64,000 nucleotides of DNA from Gnetum montanum (lineage: Eukaryota > Streptophyta > Gnetopsida > Gnetales > Gnetaceae): assembly GCA_015680685.1 (NCBI GenBank), contig MNCI01008581.1:610379-674378 (forward strand), written 5' to 3'. The translations under genes were made by a program, and so were the position numbers. The notes beneath the pieces were generated by a model, which saw only the letters and a list, made by a program, of their open reading frames with translations, made no database searches and was not told where the DNA came from. Shown here piece after piece: positions 1-12,296 of the stretch. Each line of letters begins with the position of its first letter. The stretch's first letter is position 1.

Positions 1-1086
1 GGGATTGATTATTTAGATAGTAAGGCCATGTCATCCATCTACACATTCCATTAATAAGAGGTTCTTACTCTAGTCATAATGATATTCTTTTTCATCATCA
101 AACTAAAAAAATAAATTCATAATCATTTTGCCTGGATAGAAAAGTGAAGAACTAAGAGAAATGTGAAGGGTGTGACATCAAGTGGATTTGTGGATTCTCT
201 TTGACTGCTTCTATATGTTCTATCATGTTGCTTAGGTTGTAATCATATCATGAAGAATGGAAGTAAGAGTAAAATAAAAAAGCACTGAATAAATTTCTAA
301 GAATCCCACTAGAAAGGCATGTTACACATGTGTGAAGGTTAGTGACTTCTCAAAATTCAAAAAAAATTGTGCCATGAATAAACTCCTCCCTTGGACAAAA
401 CGCCAAGTGATGTTACTCCTTGCAACTATGGTAGTCTTATAGTTGTCAAAAAAAGTGATGTCATTGAAATGTGGTTTGTACTTGGTTTGAATCTTGGAAA
501 GAAGAACTAATGACTATTTAACCATTAATAACACACAAGGATTCATTATGCATATGGTAAGACACCTCATGTCCCAATTCCTATAATCCTTTCTAAGATC
601 CATCTCATCCTGCTATCCATATGATCCTAACTTGTAGTTTTGTGTAACATAGAGTTATTTTCTCAAACTAGTGGTTTCAACATGTGTATCTTATTTCACA
701 TGTGTTCCATTCAAACCCTTTGGTGCCTACAGACATTTTTAGGTGTGGTTATATAATGACATTATGGGCTAAAGCATGCTTTGGGGAGGATCCATTTATG
801 TAACTATTGTAACTTGTACTTGTTTGACACAACCACATCATTTTTAACCTTCCGTGTTCATAAATGATTAAATTTAATGCTTTTCCTTATCATATAATTG
901 ATCTATTCCACATCATAGGTCTAATACCCCTATTTCTTGCATCTTCCAAAGTTTTTAATGTTGGTAACTCCTTCTTCTAACACTTCTAGTGCCTAAATAT
1001 GATTTCCTACTTACCCCAAAACTATGGACCTAACCTAAAACCTTCCACCCAATCATAGGGCTTTATTTTCCATGTTTAGTGCCCTC
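1..1086 (+). repeat. Worn 3' noncoding region of a Gy-family gypsy element
   Basis: There is no ORF of note. The block matches the noncoding stretch between integrase and 3' LTR of Gy-B and Gy-C: the word ctttggggaggatcca near 779 recurs near 62338 and, with one change, near 58347, and flanking phrases align loosely. It is read as an old, diverged 3' region on the plus strand. Exact ends are not visible. Confidence 0.4.
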
Positions 1087-1300
1087 ATAATATGCAGATT
1101 TGAGTATCCCAATATTGACTACCCAATATTGGGTTAGACTCAACATTAGATACCTAATATTGGGTCAATAAAACCTATATATATGATCCTTTCAGTGCTC
1201 CAAAATCCATTCTCATCATTTGCAGCTAGGGAAGTTTTTGAAATTTTCTCTCGTGACTAGGAGCTCTACACAATAAACTTCCATGTGTAATATTTTGCTC
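1087..1300 (+). promoter_or_regulatory. LTR-like U3 segment with CAATATTG cluster and TATA box
   Basis: CAATATTG occurs at 1110-1117 and 1124-1131, with a variant at about 1155-1162, followed by a TATA-like ctatatata near 1174-1183 and AATAAA near 1273. The layout (short self-complementary words, then TATA, then a polyadenylation signal) is that of the Gy-family LTRs elsewhere in the window. I could not find the matching LTR end or a primer-binding site, so this may be only a fragment. Confidence 0.35.
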
Positions 1301-2002
1301 CATATGGCTCTCATTTTCATATCGTCTAAAACTATTTGAACCTAGAGTGTTCCATTTAGTCAAGGAAGGGTGCTTGCATGGAAAAATTGCATCAAATTTT
1401 CAAATTTTGCTATTGCTTGAAAGGTATTACAAGGGTAAGAATGTTAAAAACCATAAATGAAATCCATGTTAAAAACTCTTGTAGCTTCAATCATATTAAT
1501 GCCAAAAAATTTAATTTTTTTACCCAAGGGACCATAACCATTATGATAAGCCATACATAAGGAAAAAGAAACCAATTGTGAAGGGTCATAAAAGAAGAAT
1601 AACACTTTTGAGGCATTTTTTGAGAATGCTTCTAACTCTGAAATTATATGAGCTAATAACTTAATAGAACTAAGGTCATGACTAAGGTATAAACATGTTC
1701 ACAATAAATGATAGCACCTTAGTAACACCAAATGCTTGAATAATTGCAGATGGTCCCAAAAAGAGAAGGACAAGAAGAACCTTCGTAAGGTGTAGCCAAA
1801 TGCCCAAGAGGTGGTAGAGGCTAACAAGGAGAGCAAGTTGAGCATGAAGAACATTCTTGAGAATTCCTTGAAGCTATTCAAGTGAAATCCATGTTGACCA
1901 CAATCATCATGAAAATAAACTTTGGCCCATTTATGGCATTTGGTCCTAAGGCAATTTGAATGCAACTCCAGGCATCACCATCATGGTACATTCTTTTAGA
2001 TA

Positions 2003-4313
2003 GTGGTGAATGATACCTCGATGAGATTTACCAATTTTGGCACAACAAGGAAGAAGGCACCACTGTTAGCATTGGTGGAGTCACTATTTCGTTTTTTAGT
2101 CAAAGTAATCACAGAGGAGCTAAATCTACCAAATGTGGGGGTCAAGCTAGTGCATCTGTCCACAAGGTTTGATCTTGAAACTAGAAAGTTGTGGCTAAAG
2201 TAGGCATAAAAAAAAGATAATAAGACATAATGAGTTGACTTTGGAAGAAAGGACCTATTTTAATATAGGCACATATCATCTCTTCCCAACAAAAGTGCTG
2301 AATAGAATCTCAACATATGCAGTAAAGGGGAGTGCAACATAAATGGGAAAATACCTTGTCAGTCTTCCTTAATTATAATGCATGGAAATCCAAAGGAAAT
2401 TCGAAGAAAAGAATGTGTGGAAACCAACACTTTTGATCCATTTCCTAATCAAGAATTTGTGTAAGTGCACTAGAATCTTGGGATACACAATTGACGTTCC
2501 CAGGTAGGCTTAGAATGCTTCTTTTAATGAATTACTTAAACCTACATCACCAAGGAAGGACCTTGATGAAGAACAAGAAATAGAAAAGGAGCTAGAACTA
2601 GAAAAAGAAATATACCAAGAGCTTGAGTAGTAGCTTGAGCCACAAGTTCCACCACCACCACCACAATACTAGCTTACGAAGAGCCATTTGCAAAGAATTG
2701 CTGAAACTCTTGGTTGGGGAAGTAGGGATGCGTCAAACCTCTTCCAAGTCATTAATAATGCCATGTAGCCCACCATTTCTACTGATCCAACAAGGGGACA
2801 AATTTTTTTATAATTAAGAGGAGAATCCCAATGGTCATGACAAATCTTTGGTAAATCTACATTCTTTCAAGTGATGCTCAAAATAAGAGAAGGTGCCATA
2901 GTAGTGGTCATGCAAGATCAAGATGTGGTAGGCATAGTAGAGGTAAGAATAGATCACATCAAAGAATCTTTTAATATACCTATTGTGCCCCTAGTACTTG
3001 ACTAGAACTAGAGATGCAAAAATGCTTGCTAGGACTTCAATGACTCCTATGACCCATGAGGATGTGCTTGATAGATTTTTGTAGATGGGACAAGTAATGA
3101 CAAACCTTTTTGACATTCTTGTTGATGTCATTGTAATGCAATTAGACCTCATTGCCATAAAAGGGAAGCTAGTCATGGCTGAGCCTAGGGTAGAACATGC
3201 AGAAGTAGAAGTGCATTGATTGCAATAAGAGTTGGCTACCCTAAGAGCTAAAAGATGGGATCCTACCTAGTTTGTAGCACCTGACCAACTAAACCAGTTT
3301 TGAACAAAGTAGTTGAACCAATTGATTAAACAAAACAAAGCTACTAAGAAAGAGAAGGAGAACATGATTTGGACTGTCTTAGCTATTGAAGCTTAGGCAT
3401 ATGCCCATAAGAAGGCATTGACCACCACATAAGAAGAAAATAAATCGCTTACTGTAGATAATGCAAGGTTGACCACTATAGAAAAATAGAAGAACATCTT
3501 GAAGGAAAGTATCCACCAATTGAATGAACAACTAGTGAGGATTAACCAAGACATCAGTAGATTAGCCAGAGAGAATCAAACCCTCTCAATGGAGGAGGTC
3601 CATGTAATTCATCAAAATTCTACAATTGAGATAAGCACATGATAAAATGAGGCCAAGAAGCATGAAAAGCTAAAGGAGCACTTCTGGGACTAGGCTGACA
3701 TGTATAAGTAGATTAATGAAAAGGAAATCTAGATGGAAAAAGCCCACATTGGATCCATGTCAATGCAAAATCCTGATCAGCAGTCCATCCTAGGTAGTTA
3801 TGCATTGGTCAACCAAGCGAAAGTAAAGAATAAAGACCTATAGATTGAATACTTAAAGGAATACATGGCATTGGCTAACCTTCGATATGCCAACCTTGTC
3901 ATGTTAATAGTATGTTGGCCTAGAAATGAATTGGAGCAACAACTAGCATCCACCTATGCATTATATGAAAAAGAGTTTGTGGATAGGAAAAAAGCTCTAC
4001 AAAAATTTTACATAGCAAACTTAGAATTAGAGGTGATTAAGGCCCACTACCATGGATAGAAAGATGTAGCCTCAAACTTGGCTAGGAGATTAATAGATTG
4101 TCATAAATTGAAAGATAAGGCCAAGGCCTTTGAGAAAGAACTACAGTAGTTTGTAGCCTGGTATGGAAAATCAAACCAAATGTTTCCCTAGCTATCATGC
4201 CCATGGGATATACTAGCTTCAACACACATTGGTTTAGCGACTTGGATAGTACATGACGTAAGAATAGAGGAAGAAAAGTTGCAATCACTCTTAAATCGCT
4301 ACAAATTTTAAAA
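2003..4313 (+). pseudogene. Decayed extra ORF of a gypsy element, coiled-coil rich
   Basis: Joining the frames across stops gives a long protein. The N-terminal part (2003-2590) is not recognised with certainty. After a short proline-rich stretch near 2640, the part from about 3300 to 4310 is dominated by Lys/Glu/Leu/Asn heptad-like sequence typical of coiled coils. It ends about 250 bp before a 3' LTR at 4559, so it lies where gypsy elements may carry an additional ORF between integrase and the 3' LTR. A diverged inverted copy lies at 23290-24560, also in a gypsy 3' region. In-frame TAG/TAA codons throughout make it nonfunctional. The N-terminal part could be a plant-transposon domain of the PF20167 type, but that is a guess. 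Confidence 0.4.
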
Positions 4314-4558
4314 GCCTAGTGACAAAGGGAAGCAACCGATGGAAGAGCCACCCCTCCAAGAACTACATGAGCTTTCCCAATTTTGTGTCTTGTAATTTTG
4401 TGTTCAAAATTTTGGAAAACACCACTATAGCATTTAAGAGTCAATTTGTGCACTTAGTTAAGTCAGTCAATAATTCCACACCTTCCTAATCTTTTGTAAA
4501 TAACTTGTTCCTCATTTTTTTTAACTTGAGGATGAGTTTTCATTGAGTTGTGGGGCTA

Positions 4559-5168
4559 TGATGAGTCATGTTTTGTAGGGACATGATATCACATATCCGA
4601 TATTGAGGCTACGATGTCGAGTATTTGATATCGAGGCACAACCTTCAATGTCAAGCATCTAATATAACAACTCTAGTGCTAGACTATAAATACCACCCTA
4701 GGATGCATGGTTGGAATATAGTTTGTTGATATATTTTAGATATATTTTTCATAGATTTTTAATTTTAAGTTTTTTTGTTCCCAAATGCTTGCCCATAGTG
4801 TGATGTTAAGTGATTATATAGCATCCTTATTCAAATGTGACATACTTGGACATGTTAGATGATTGGCAATAAAGATTGAGATTACTTTCATCATTGTAGC
4901 ATCCACTTTGATTTATTATTGCTTTAAATTATCTACTATTTCCTTAGTTAATATTTTCATTTATTGCTCTTTATTATTCCTATCATTAGGTGGAATAAGT
5001 ATGACTAATTACAAGTGCTTAAGTGTATCACTTGGTAACCTAGTAATGTATCATTTAGTAATCCTAGCGACATACACTTGGTAATACTAGCAGTAGTTAA
5101 CTAAAGTCCAAGGCATGTATGAATAATTAGGAAAGAATACTCATCACCCGTAGGCTAATTTAGATTTT
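4559..5168 (+). repeat. Truncated gypsy 3' LTR (same subfamily as 18742-19592)
   Basis: It begins TGATGAGTCATG directly after a purine tract (gttgtggggcta), as a 3' LTR should. The U3 has several gatatc/gatatt words, a TATA box (ctataaata, 4684-4692) and AATAAA at 4869-4874 in the phrase ggcaataaag that is shared by most LTRs of this family. The sequence tracks the LTR at 18742 until about 5168, then stops matching. The last roughly 270 bp, including the CTCATCA end, are missing. Confidence 0.7.
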
Positions 5169-6420
5169 AATTTTTACTATATGCCACACTATTGCTCCCA
5201 CCCCATCCCACCAAGTGGTACAACCACATGTCACTGCATCGTTGGCATCCACTGTTGTTCTTGCCACCAAGCCACTATTGGGATGTTGGCTAGTAGTGTG
5301 GCCTTACATGTTGATGCATGGTAGGGGCAGAGGTATAGCTCTGTGCCTACCATCATTGCCACATCACCACTCCCCATGCCTGTCATTTGGGCCATAGCCA
5401 TTACCTTTTGCTACTATGCCTTTGTAGATCAAGCATGGATCCCTATTCCTACCATCACCCTCCATCTTTTGCTATCACCAACTCCATATTTAGCATGCTA
5501 GTGTTGCGTACAACTATTGTGGCCACATGATAGGGGTATGCATTAGCCCTACAAAAGGTTATATAGGCCCTGTAAGGCCTGCACAAGTCTACTTAGGTTG
5601 TGCAACCCTACATAGGATCACACTAGCCCTTAGGGACATGTCCTATGATGCCCTCTCATGGACCATCTATGCTTAATGCCTTTGCCAATTTTGGTCACTT
5701 GTCTACCTTTGCATCATCCCACTATGTCTTGCTCTATTCTTGCAATAGCCACTACTCTTCACTACCCTCATGTGCACAGCCCTTGCCATTATTATTATCA
5801 TTAACCTTCTTCATCCACACTATGTCCTCACTCATCCACATTGGTTAGTGTGGATGACATCATTTCACATTGTTTCTTCCCTCCCCCACACTAGTTAGCA
5901 TGGATGAAACTCATCAACGCTACTTCTCCTCTCTTCCACATTGGTTATCATGGATCTAGTGTGGATGAGACTGACCACACTGCTCCACCTGTGATACCAT
6001 CACCACACTACATGTGTACTAACGAAACCCCTACATGCACTATGCAGGCCCTACAACAAGCCACATCTTGATACCCACTCGTAAGCACACACAACACTAC
6101 TCGCCTCTATGTAGTGGCCCCAACCCTTAGGGCTAGTGGCCATTATGGCTAGCCATGACATTATCCATCAATTTCACAAGTGGAGCATGGCCAAACACCA
6201 CTATAGAAACCCTACTATTGTGTCGGATACCATCATTTGTTATCCTCCCCCTCACCTACGACTGTGCACTACTCTATACATGCGCTGCCTCACGTAGGCT
6301 TTCTAGCCATGACACACCTCACAATGTGCACTTGTAGCCCTCATGATCCAAAACCATTAAAAGTCTTAAAACTGCATCTTACAAACATCAAGTTATTCAC
6401 CTAATCCCTTCACATGCATC
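5169..6420. other. Unclassified C-rich block without a supported gene
   Basis: The plus strand is clearly C-rich, unlike the AT-rich surroundings, with recurring words such as cacac, ccacattggttagtgtggatgac (three variants at about 5830-5970) and ctatgcaggccc (near 6040 and again near 10167). Several open frames of 60-67 codons exist but show no domain. It starts where the LTR at 4559 is cut off, so the junction is a breakpoint. It may be an old satellite-like or transposon fragment. Confidence 0.3.
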
Positions 6421-7404
6421 ATGTGTTCGTTGCCATCCCATGTGTTGGCGATCGTTTGGGATGCGACCGCCAATGAGTTTCCTCGAATAGGATTTAGGTG
6501 CTTGCTGGTCTCTGGAAACACCAAGGCCCAAATACCTCCAAATAGACTCAGTAGTTAATGAGTATGTATGTGTGCTGTTGTGAAAAATGAAAAGATTGGG
6601 TTATGTGTAAAACTATAAATGACTTATCTTAAAGAGATTCAGCCATCTTTGCAAAGTACTGTGATTTGTTGAGAGTTCCTATTTTGTTCGACTGTCTAGT
6701 CTATGAGGTCCTTATAATACCTACTTGTAACAAATAACATTTTTGCAAAAACATTTGAGCACAACTCTGTGAATCTACTTCTAATTTTTCCCAGAGAAAG
6801 AGATAGTTCCACAAGAAAACTAGAAATAGAGCGATATTCAATGGAAATAGAAAGAAGAGAAAAAGAAAGTAGATTTGCGTAAAGATCTCAAATGTTTAAA
6901 CAAGGTAAAATGATAGGAGTAAACACTTCACAATAAAGCTATCCCAAAATCAATAACTACGAATTGTTCAAACTTCCAAGGCTCAAATAAGCAATTTCTT
7001 CAAGACAATCCTACTATGCTATCCAAAAAATTGTTGTGTAAACTATCACATACCAGACTCTATTTTGGCTAGATAATGGATGTCAACAATTGCATTCAAT
7101 AGAACCTTCAAAATACTTGACAATTTATGATTGANTTGGAAAAATTTTAATAGAAATTTTCTATCATGCAACAAGAACAATAAGAGCAATCTAAAAATCC
7201 CAAAATTACTTGCCAAGCATGATACTATCTAAATCACTAGCTAAACAATTTAAACAAAATAAAGAAAATAAACATAACTCACAGGACTATGACAAAGAGG
7301 CTGAAATGTTGTCTTTAACAAGTCATCTTATAAGCAATCTTTCATAATGTCTTCTTTACAAATGCTCTTATTTTCCCCCCACCTTACCACCAAGATCCTT
7401 CAAA
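6421..7404. other. Noncoding stretch, no gene seen
   Basis: No convincing ORF, tRNA or repeat. One unresolved base (n) stands at 7135. On the minus strand this region lies downstream of the TATA box at 7405-7415 and could be the leader or body of whatever that promoter drove. Confidence 0.4.
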
Positions 7405-7560
7405 CCTTTTTATAGGGTCTCATAGGTAGTTAGATATTATAAAATATCTTAGGTAACTTCTTTCCCAAGTAAGGAAGTTATAACTTGCCCAACAAGTTAG
7501 GAGATATTACTTTCCCAACAAGTTAGGAAGGAAGTTATAACTTATACATGAAGTTAGGAG
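7405..7560 (-). promoter_or_regulatory. Minus-strand TATA box with upstream palindrome cluster
   Basis: Read on the minus strand, a TATA box ctataaaaagg (7405-7415) is preceded by two perfect 12-bp palindromes AAGTTATAACTT (7475-7486 and 7532-7543) and two copies of tcctaacttgttggg. A cluster of identical words 60-130 bp upstream of a TATA box fits a promoter, either of an LTR or of a lost gene. No downstream product is recognisable. Confidence 0.35.
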
Positions 7561-8299
7561 AAAATCGTGCTAACATTGGCATATGTCCTTTTGGTAATTT
7601 AAAATTAGCTACAATTATCATGGAATTTTACTTGTAACTATAATCTTCCATAGGAATAAAAGGGATACTAACCAAATGTCCCCTTTATATAGGACGTTAT
7701 ACAAATATCCCAAAAATTTTCTTTTCTCTTTTTCAATGCAATATTTTCAAAGTATATATTTAACACTATGCATGTCTTAATTAATTAATTTTAATTTAAT
7801 TTTTTTTGTGTTATAGTTTTGGATAATGGTTAAGGAAACCTTTCTTAAAATAGTCGTATTCATAATCTGCAACAATTGCCACTGTGAAACCCTGCTCACT
7901 GCATTCTTTCCCATTATTTTCTACCAAGAAAGTTTTTAACAGAAATGATGGATTTGTATTCTGACTTTCACAAAGTGGAAGTTGGCGCACTAGGGCATCA
8001 TTGATGTAGAGCTTACAGTGGTTCTGTCATCCATTTCTCTATCCCTCTTTTCTTGAATTTCTTGAATTATTTTAAATAGCGTAGATAATAGCAAAATAAT
8101 CGATTGCAGCTACATCTAACATCTGGAACAATGTCGTCTCTATTTTCGCTAACGGCACCATCGAAACAGGAGGTGTCAGTAGTGGCGTCAACTCTGGCTT
8201 GATCTAGCCGAAGGATGTCACGTGTTGATGCTACTCTCATCTTCTTGACATGGTAGGAGTGGGATATCTAGAACATTCTGCGTAGTGCTCCATCATGGA
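7561..8299. other. Noncoding stretch, no gene seen
   Basis: No supported gene. From about 7960 the sequence contains more CpG (for example tagccgaag and gtcacgtgttg near 8200) than the transposon-derived parts, suggesting DNA that has been less methylated. Confidence 0.35.
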
Positions 8300-8690
8300 G
8301 ATCATTACGGAAGAATTAGAAGAATGTGCGAAATTGATTAACCTTCTCTAGAAGCATTGCTACTCTCTTGAATTTTTCCACCTACCTTTGCTAGACTCTT
8401 GCTTGGCTTTATCTAGGCATTCAAGAAATTTTGAATGCAACTTGCTAATTTCAAAATTTTTTCTTCTAAATTAGTGTTATCCTTGTTAATCCTACTTTCC
8501 TTTAATCACTTTTTAGTTTTTCTTAGCAAATTCTGAAAGAAATTCTTTTCTTCCTATGAAGTGACTATCTTAGCCTGCAGTAATTTATCCAGTTGGTTTT
8601 TTAACAAAACCTTCTCTTTCCATAAAATATCTTCCAGTTTTTATTCTTTTGCTTCCTTAATCATCTCTATAATTTGAAAATCCATAAGAC
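8300..8690 (-). pseudogene. Possible coiled-coil ORF remnant
   Basis: On the minus strand a reading with few stops starts near 8682 (MDFQIIEMIKEAKE) and continues as Lys/Leu/Glu-rich heptads to about 8300. It resembles the coiled-coil part that follows the zinc knuckle in copia gag proteins, but no knuckle, RNA-binding motif or pol sequence is seen nearby. It could equally be a fragment of an unrelated coiled-coil protein. Confidence 0.2.
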
Positions 8691-9201
8691 CACCATACTA
8701 AGTAGTGACTCAGGGGGTTTCTTTCTTGCATATGCACTACCTGCAAAGTGGGATTTCCACAGAGATTACGTGCGTAGAATCCGAGCGACCCTGTAGAAAT
8801 TGTTGGTTCCTTACCATTTTATGGCAGGTAGGGTCACAATGGATTTTGGCAATGGAAGATTGTACATGGATTGTAACAGGGCCAGCGTGCTATTGTTAGT
8901 GGCTTCCTGCGATTCTGAAATGTCGGATCTGAGTGATTTGGAGTAGCCTAATCTTGCATTTTGCAAGTTTGCATGGAATCTGCACTGTGACACATTGCAG
9001 GATGCCCCGCTCTTCATGATCTAGGTACAGTAATCTAATAGTACTATAAATGGAAGTTTCTGGGCTTTGTTTCGGTTCATTTCTTGTGCAGCTACGCATG
9101 TGACATCCTAAATTCTTAATGAAGGTTGTTGCTGAAATGTTTGTTACAGTTCATGAAATTGAAACACGCTGGATGTTGGCTACAAATTCATAGAACTTGA
9201 A

Positions 9202-9470
9202 ATGAACTGTGAATTGGATCAAATCTCTACCATTGTCACCAATGTGGTCTGCAAATTTGCTATAGTTGGTTGGAATGAAAGAAAACTCAGTGGCATTCTA
9301 GAGTCACCACCAAAGTTGTGGAAGCTCACAAATTTGCAAATTCTAGACTTGGAAGGAAGTCATTTCAGTGGCAAAATACCAGCCGAAATAGGGTCTTTCG
9401 GGTTCCTAAGGTATCTAGAGTTGAGCGTGAGCAATTTTAGTGGAAAAATAGCAGCAATTGACTTTACAAG
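9202..9470 (+). pseudogene. Leucine-rich-repeat receptor-like gene fragment
   Basis: The open frame contains consecutive plant-type leucine-rich repeats: a unit around KLWKLTNLQILDLEGSHFSG followed by KIPAEIGSFGFLRYLELS and SNFSGKI. This is the LxxLxxLxLxxNxLSGxIP spacing of extracellular LRR domains of receptor-like kinases or proteins. Only about two and a half repeats remain; there is no signal peptide, transmembrane segment or kinase domain within several kb, and the frame runs into unrelated AT-rich sequence. The ATG at 9202 is simply the first in frame and need not be real. In the intact family the domain lies outside the cell and perceives ligands. Here it is a fragment, probably copied or left behind by rearrangement. 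Confidence 0.65.
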
Positions 9471-11689
9471 TTTACATCACACAGAATTTCTATTTTTACT
9501 TCAATTTCTTGTATTTTCTCATTTGCATCTTCAATGCAATTTTCATCTCTTTTTCCTTTGAAGGTTGTGATTGCCTCCTTTGGATTTTGAAAATCCAGTT
9601 CTCTTCCTTTTACTCTTTGAAATTTGAATTCTATACCTTTACTCTTGAATGAATTCCAAAAGCTAATGATATTTTTCTTAAAAAAGAAAAAAGATCCCAC
9701 ATTTACTTCCATGTTTTAATGTTAATAATTATGTTTTTAACTGATCAAACAAAATTACAAATTATGTCGTCTGTCATTTTATCCTTCTTTGCAAATTTTG
9801 GAAACTTCTTCTCCATGTCGTTATTCATAACCCTTGGTTTTGAAATGTCTTTTTCACAGTATCACATAACATTATCATGCTCTGAAAATCTAAGTCATAA
9901 CTATCCATAGTTAAAAGAAATAAATGTCATCAAAGATTTCTGGACTTGCTAGAAAACTCTTCATCTTGTTATGATATTCCAAGGATACCACCCTACACTT
10001 TGATACAATTGTGTTATTTCTCTTAAGAAGTTTGAAAAGAGATTTCTGTTTTTTTTTTTTACTTGTAGATTTTATCATGCCAACCTGTTCCATGAAATGG
10101 CCAAAATGTGCCAACGCCATGCCACAATGAAACCATGTCATACTATTGTCAGGTCCATGAAAAGACTATGCAGGCCCACCTAAGTTGTGTGACAAAAGAA
10201 AATGCAAGCCAGTGCATGTTACTATGTAAAATCCCTCACACAAGATCTAGCTGCCATTGCATAACCCTACTTCTCTCACCATTAACAATATTCTCAGCCA
10301 TTGCTATCATGCAAAACCCCTTGCTGTTGCTCTGCTTCTCTCTTGTGCAGCCTACACAAGCTGGCTTGGCCACTGTAGGTTGTTACTAGTAATGGGAAAC
10401 CTACCAAGGTATGGCCCTATCCTAAAAATGATAAACAAAAAATAAAAATAAGAATAAATATTACATGTTTCCTCTCTACTCTTTTCTTTTCTATATTCTT
10501 TATCCTCATGCAAATTTATTTGGTATATATTACATGCATTCTTATTCTTTTTTTAATTACCTATTACTTATCTTTCTATTATATATCCTTACTTCCATGT
10601 ACCCCACTTCTTCCTAGGTTATATTTTTTTTATTTTCACTATATACCATTTAACATTCTACTTTTATGATTTCTATTCTTCTTATATAATTCATCATACT
10701 CTTTATAACACATTAAATACCTATATACTTATTATCTCTTTCTTGTTCATACCACTTGGCCTTTTAATTTAGTTTTCTTCTATTTATTTGTCTTATGATC
10801 TTATATATTGATCCATGTTGTATCTATTACTTATACTTATATATATTTTCTATATTATCCATTAATAGTATGTTTAACCCATGGCCTACCAAGGCCTAAA
10901 ACTTGCAAAATGTGGCTTCGCATGACCATGTTGTACCATATATAGCCGACTTTACATTATTTGACCTTGTTTAACTTTGTCCCCACCATGTTTTAATCCT
11001 TATTAACCTTATTTAACACCATTTTATATGGTTTTAACCATGATTTGGCCTATATTTGATCCCATTATGCATAATTTAACATTTTTCTCACCATAGATTT
11101 TATTTTATATGTTTTTTCCTCTTTCATGCATATAGTTTAATGTTTTCTTTATTATAGACTTAGTTAATAATTTATGTTTATATGCATGTTAAAATATGGT
11201 AGAATAAGTACAATTGATTGTAAGCATAAACACATATTATTTAGAGACCCTAGTAGTGCTCTTACTTTGTATACCCAATAATAAACATTAAGAAATCCAG
11301 TGATGATTATGTGAGTTTAGGATATATATAGTAAATTAGGAACATATGTTCATTGCCTATGCTAGTTTAGAATTTACTTATTATTTTTAGAATAATTAGA
11401 TTAAATTTATATATTTTAATATCATTTTATAATGGCCAATCAACATCAAATATAATGTGCCTCATGTACACTTAACCATTCAAACAAAAGGCTAATATAA
11501 TTATAGCTAGAAAGATAGCAACCTACTAATAATCCTTAAGGCTCTAGAAACTCCATTAGCTCATTCTATAAGTTATGATTAAGTCACACATAGCTACTCA
11601 TCACAAACATCATCATCATTATCCTAACCTTGTTTCTCTATAATAATGTTGGCCACATGGGTTATTTCTTAACATTTTTTGCTATGAAA
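9471..11689. other. AT-rich intergenic DNA without a supported gene
   Basis: Poly-pyrimidine and AT-rich sequence with many short runs. A somewhat less AT-rich patch at 10090-10400 shares ctatgcaggccc with the block at 5169-6420. The open frames here are short and have no domain. No LTR ends, TIRs or RNA genes were recognised. Confidence 0.4.
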
Positions 11690-11858
11690 AGATAAAGTTT
11701 TGCTTATTTGGAGCTTATTTAAATTATCTTTGATTGTTTTCTTTAATGCCTTCATTGATCTTCCTTTAGATGACTTTCTTCAAACATTGATGTAGTAATG
11801 ATTTTTTATAGATTCATTATCTGTTCTTCTTTGTAAATGTCCAAATCATCTAAGCCAT

Positions 11859-12037
11859 CATTCTTATAGCTTATCTAGCAATGAGGTGTTAGCCTAGTGC
11901 TTCAAGTCTTGGCTTGGTAACCCTAGGTGATATGTTTAATTCTACTACGTAGCACTGAGTTGTAAAATTATATAAATCTTTGGGTATACCTATGTTTCAC
12001 TTATTTTGGGTTCCAACACCCACCATTCTTATAGCTT
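11859..12037 (+). mobile_element. tRNA-derived SINE with 14-bp target-site duplication
   Basis: The body 11873-12023 (151 bp) is flanked by identical 14-bp repeats cattcttatagctt at 11859-11872 and 12024-12037. The body starts with an A-box-like ggtgttagcctagtg (near 11884) followed about 40 bp later by a B-box-like atgtttaattctac, the order and spacing of an RNA polymerase III internal promoter. It ends without a clear A tail. It sits inside the LINE 3' region, whose reading resumes on the other side, which confirms an insertion. Confidence 0.75.
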
Positions 12038-12296
12038 TTCTAAAATAGAAGTTTCTCCAAGTCTTTGTCTAATATCTAGATTATATAGTTATTTCTTCTA
12101 GTAACATTCAAAATCCATCAAAGAATTTACATTTTTACCACACTGATTTTTCATTCATGTATCAATTTTATTATTTAATGTTTAGTATCATTTAAGATAT
12201 TAGGTTTGATTACTATCTAGCAAAATTTTTCTTTCAATTTTATTAGTATTCTTTAATCAAATAGGACATCACTAGCTTATCTTCATGTTGACCATT

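Noticed and set aside
2623-2817. Histidine-rich small ORF (five His in a row)
   Set aside because: The His run is a shifted frame of a ccaccacca stretch that reads as Pro in the frame of the larger decayed ORF.
6421-8299. Endogenous pararetrovirus promoter
   Set aside because: A TATA box and repeated words are present, but no coat, movement or RT motif of that group is seen on either strand.
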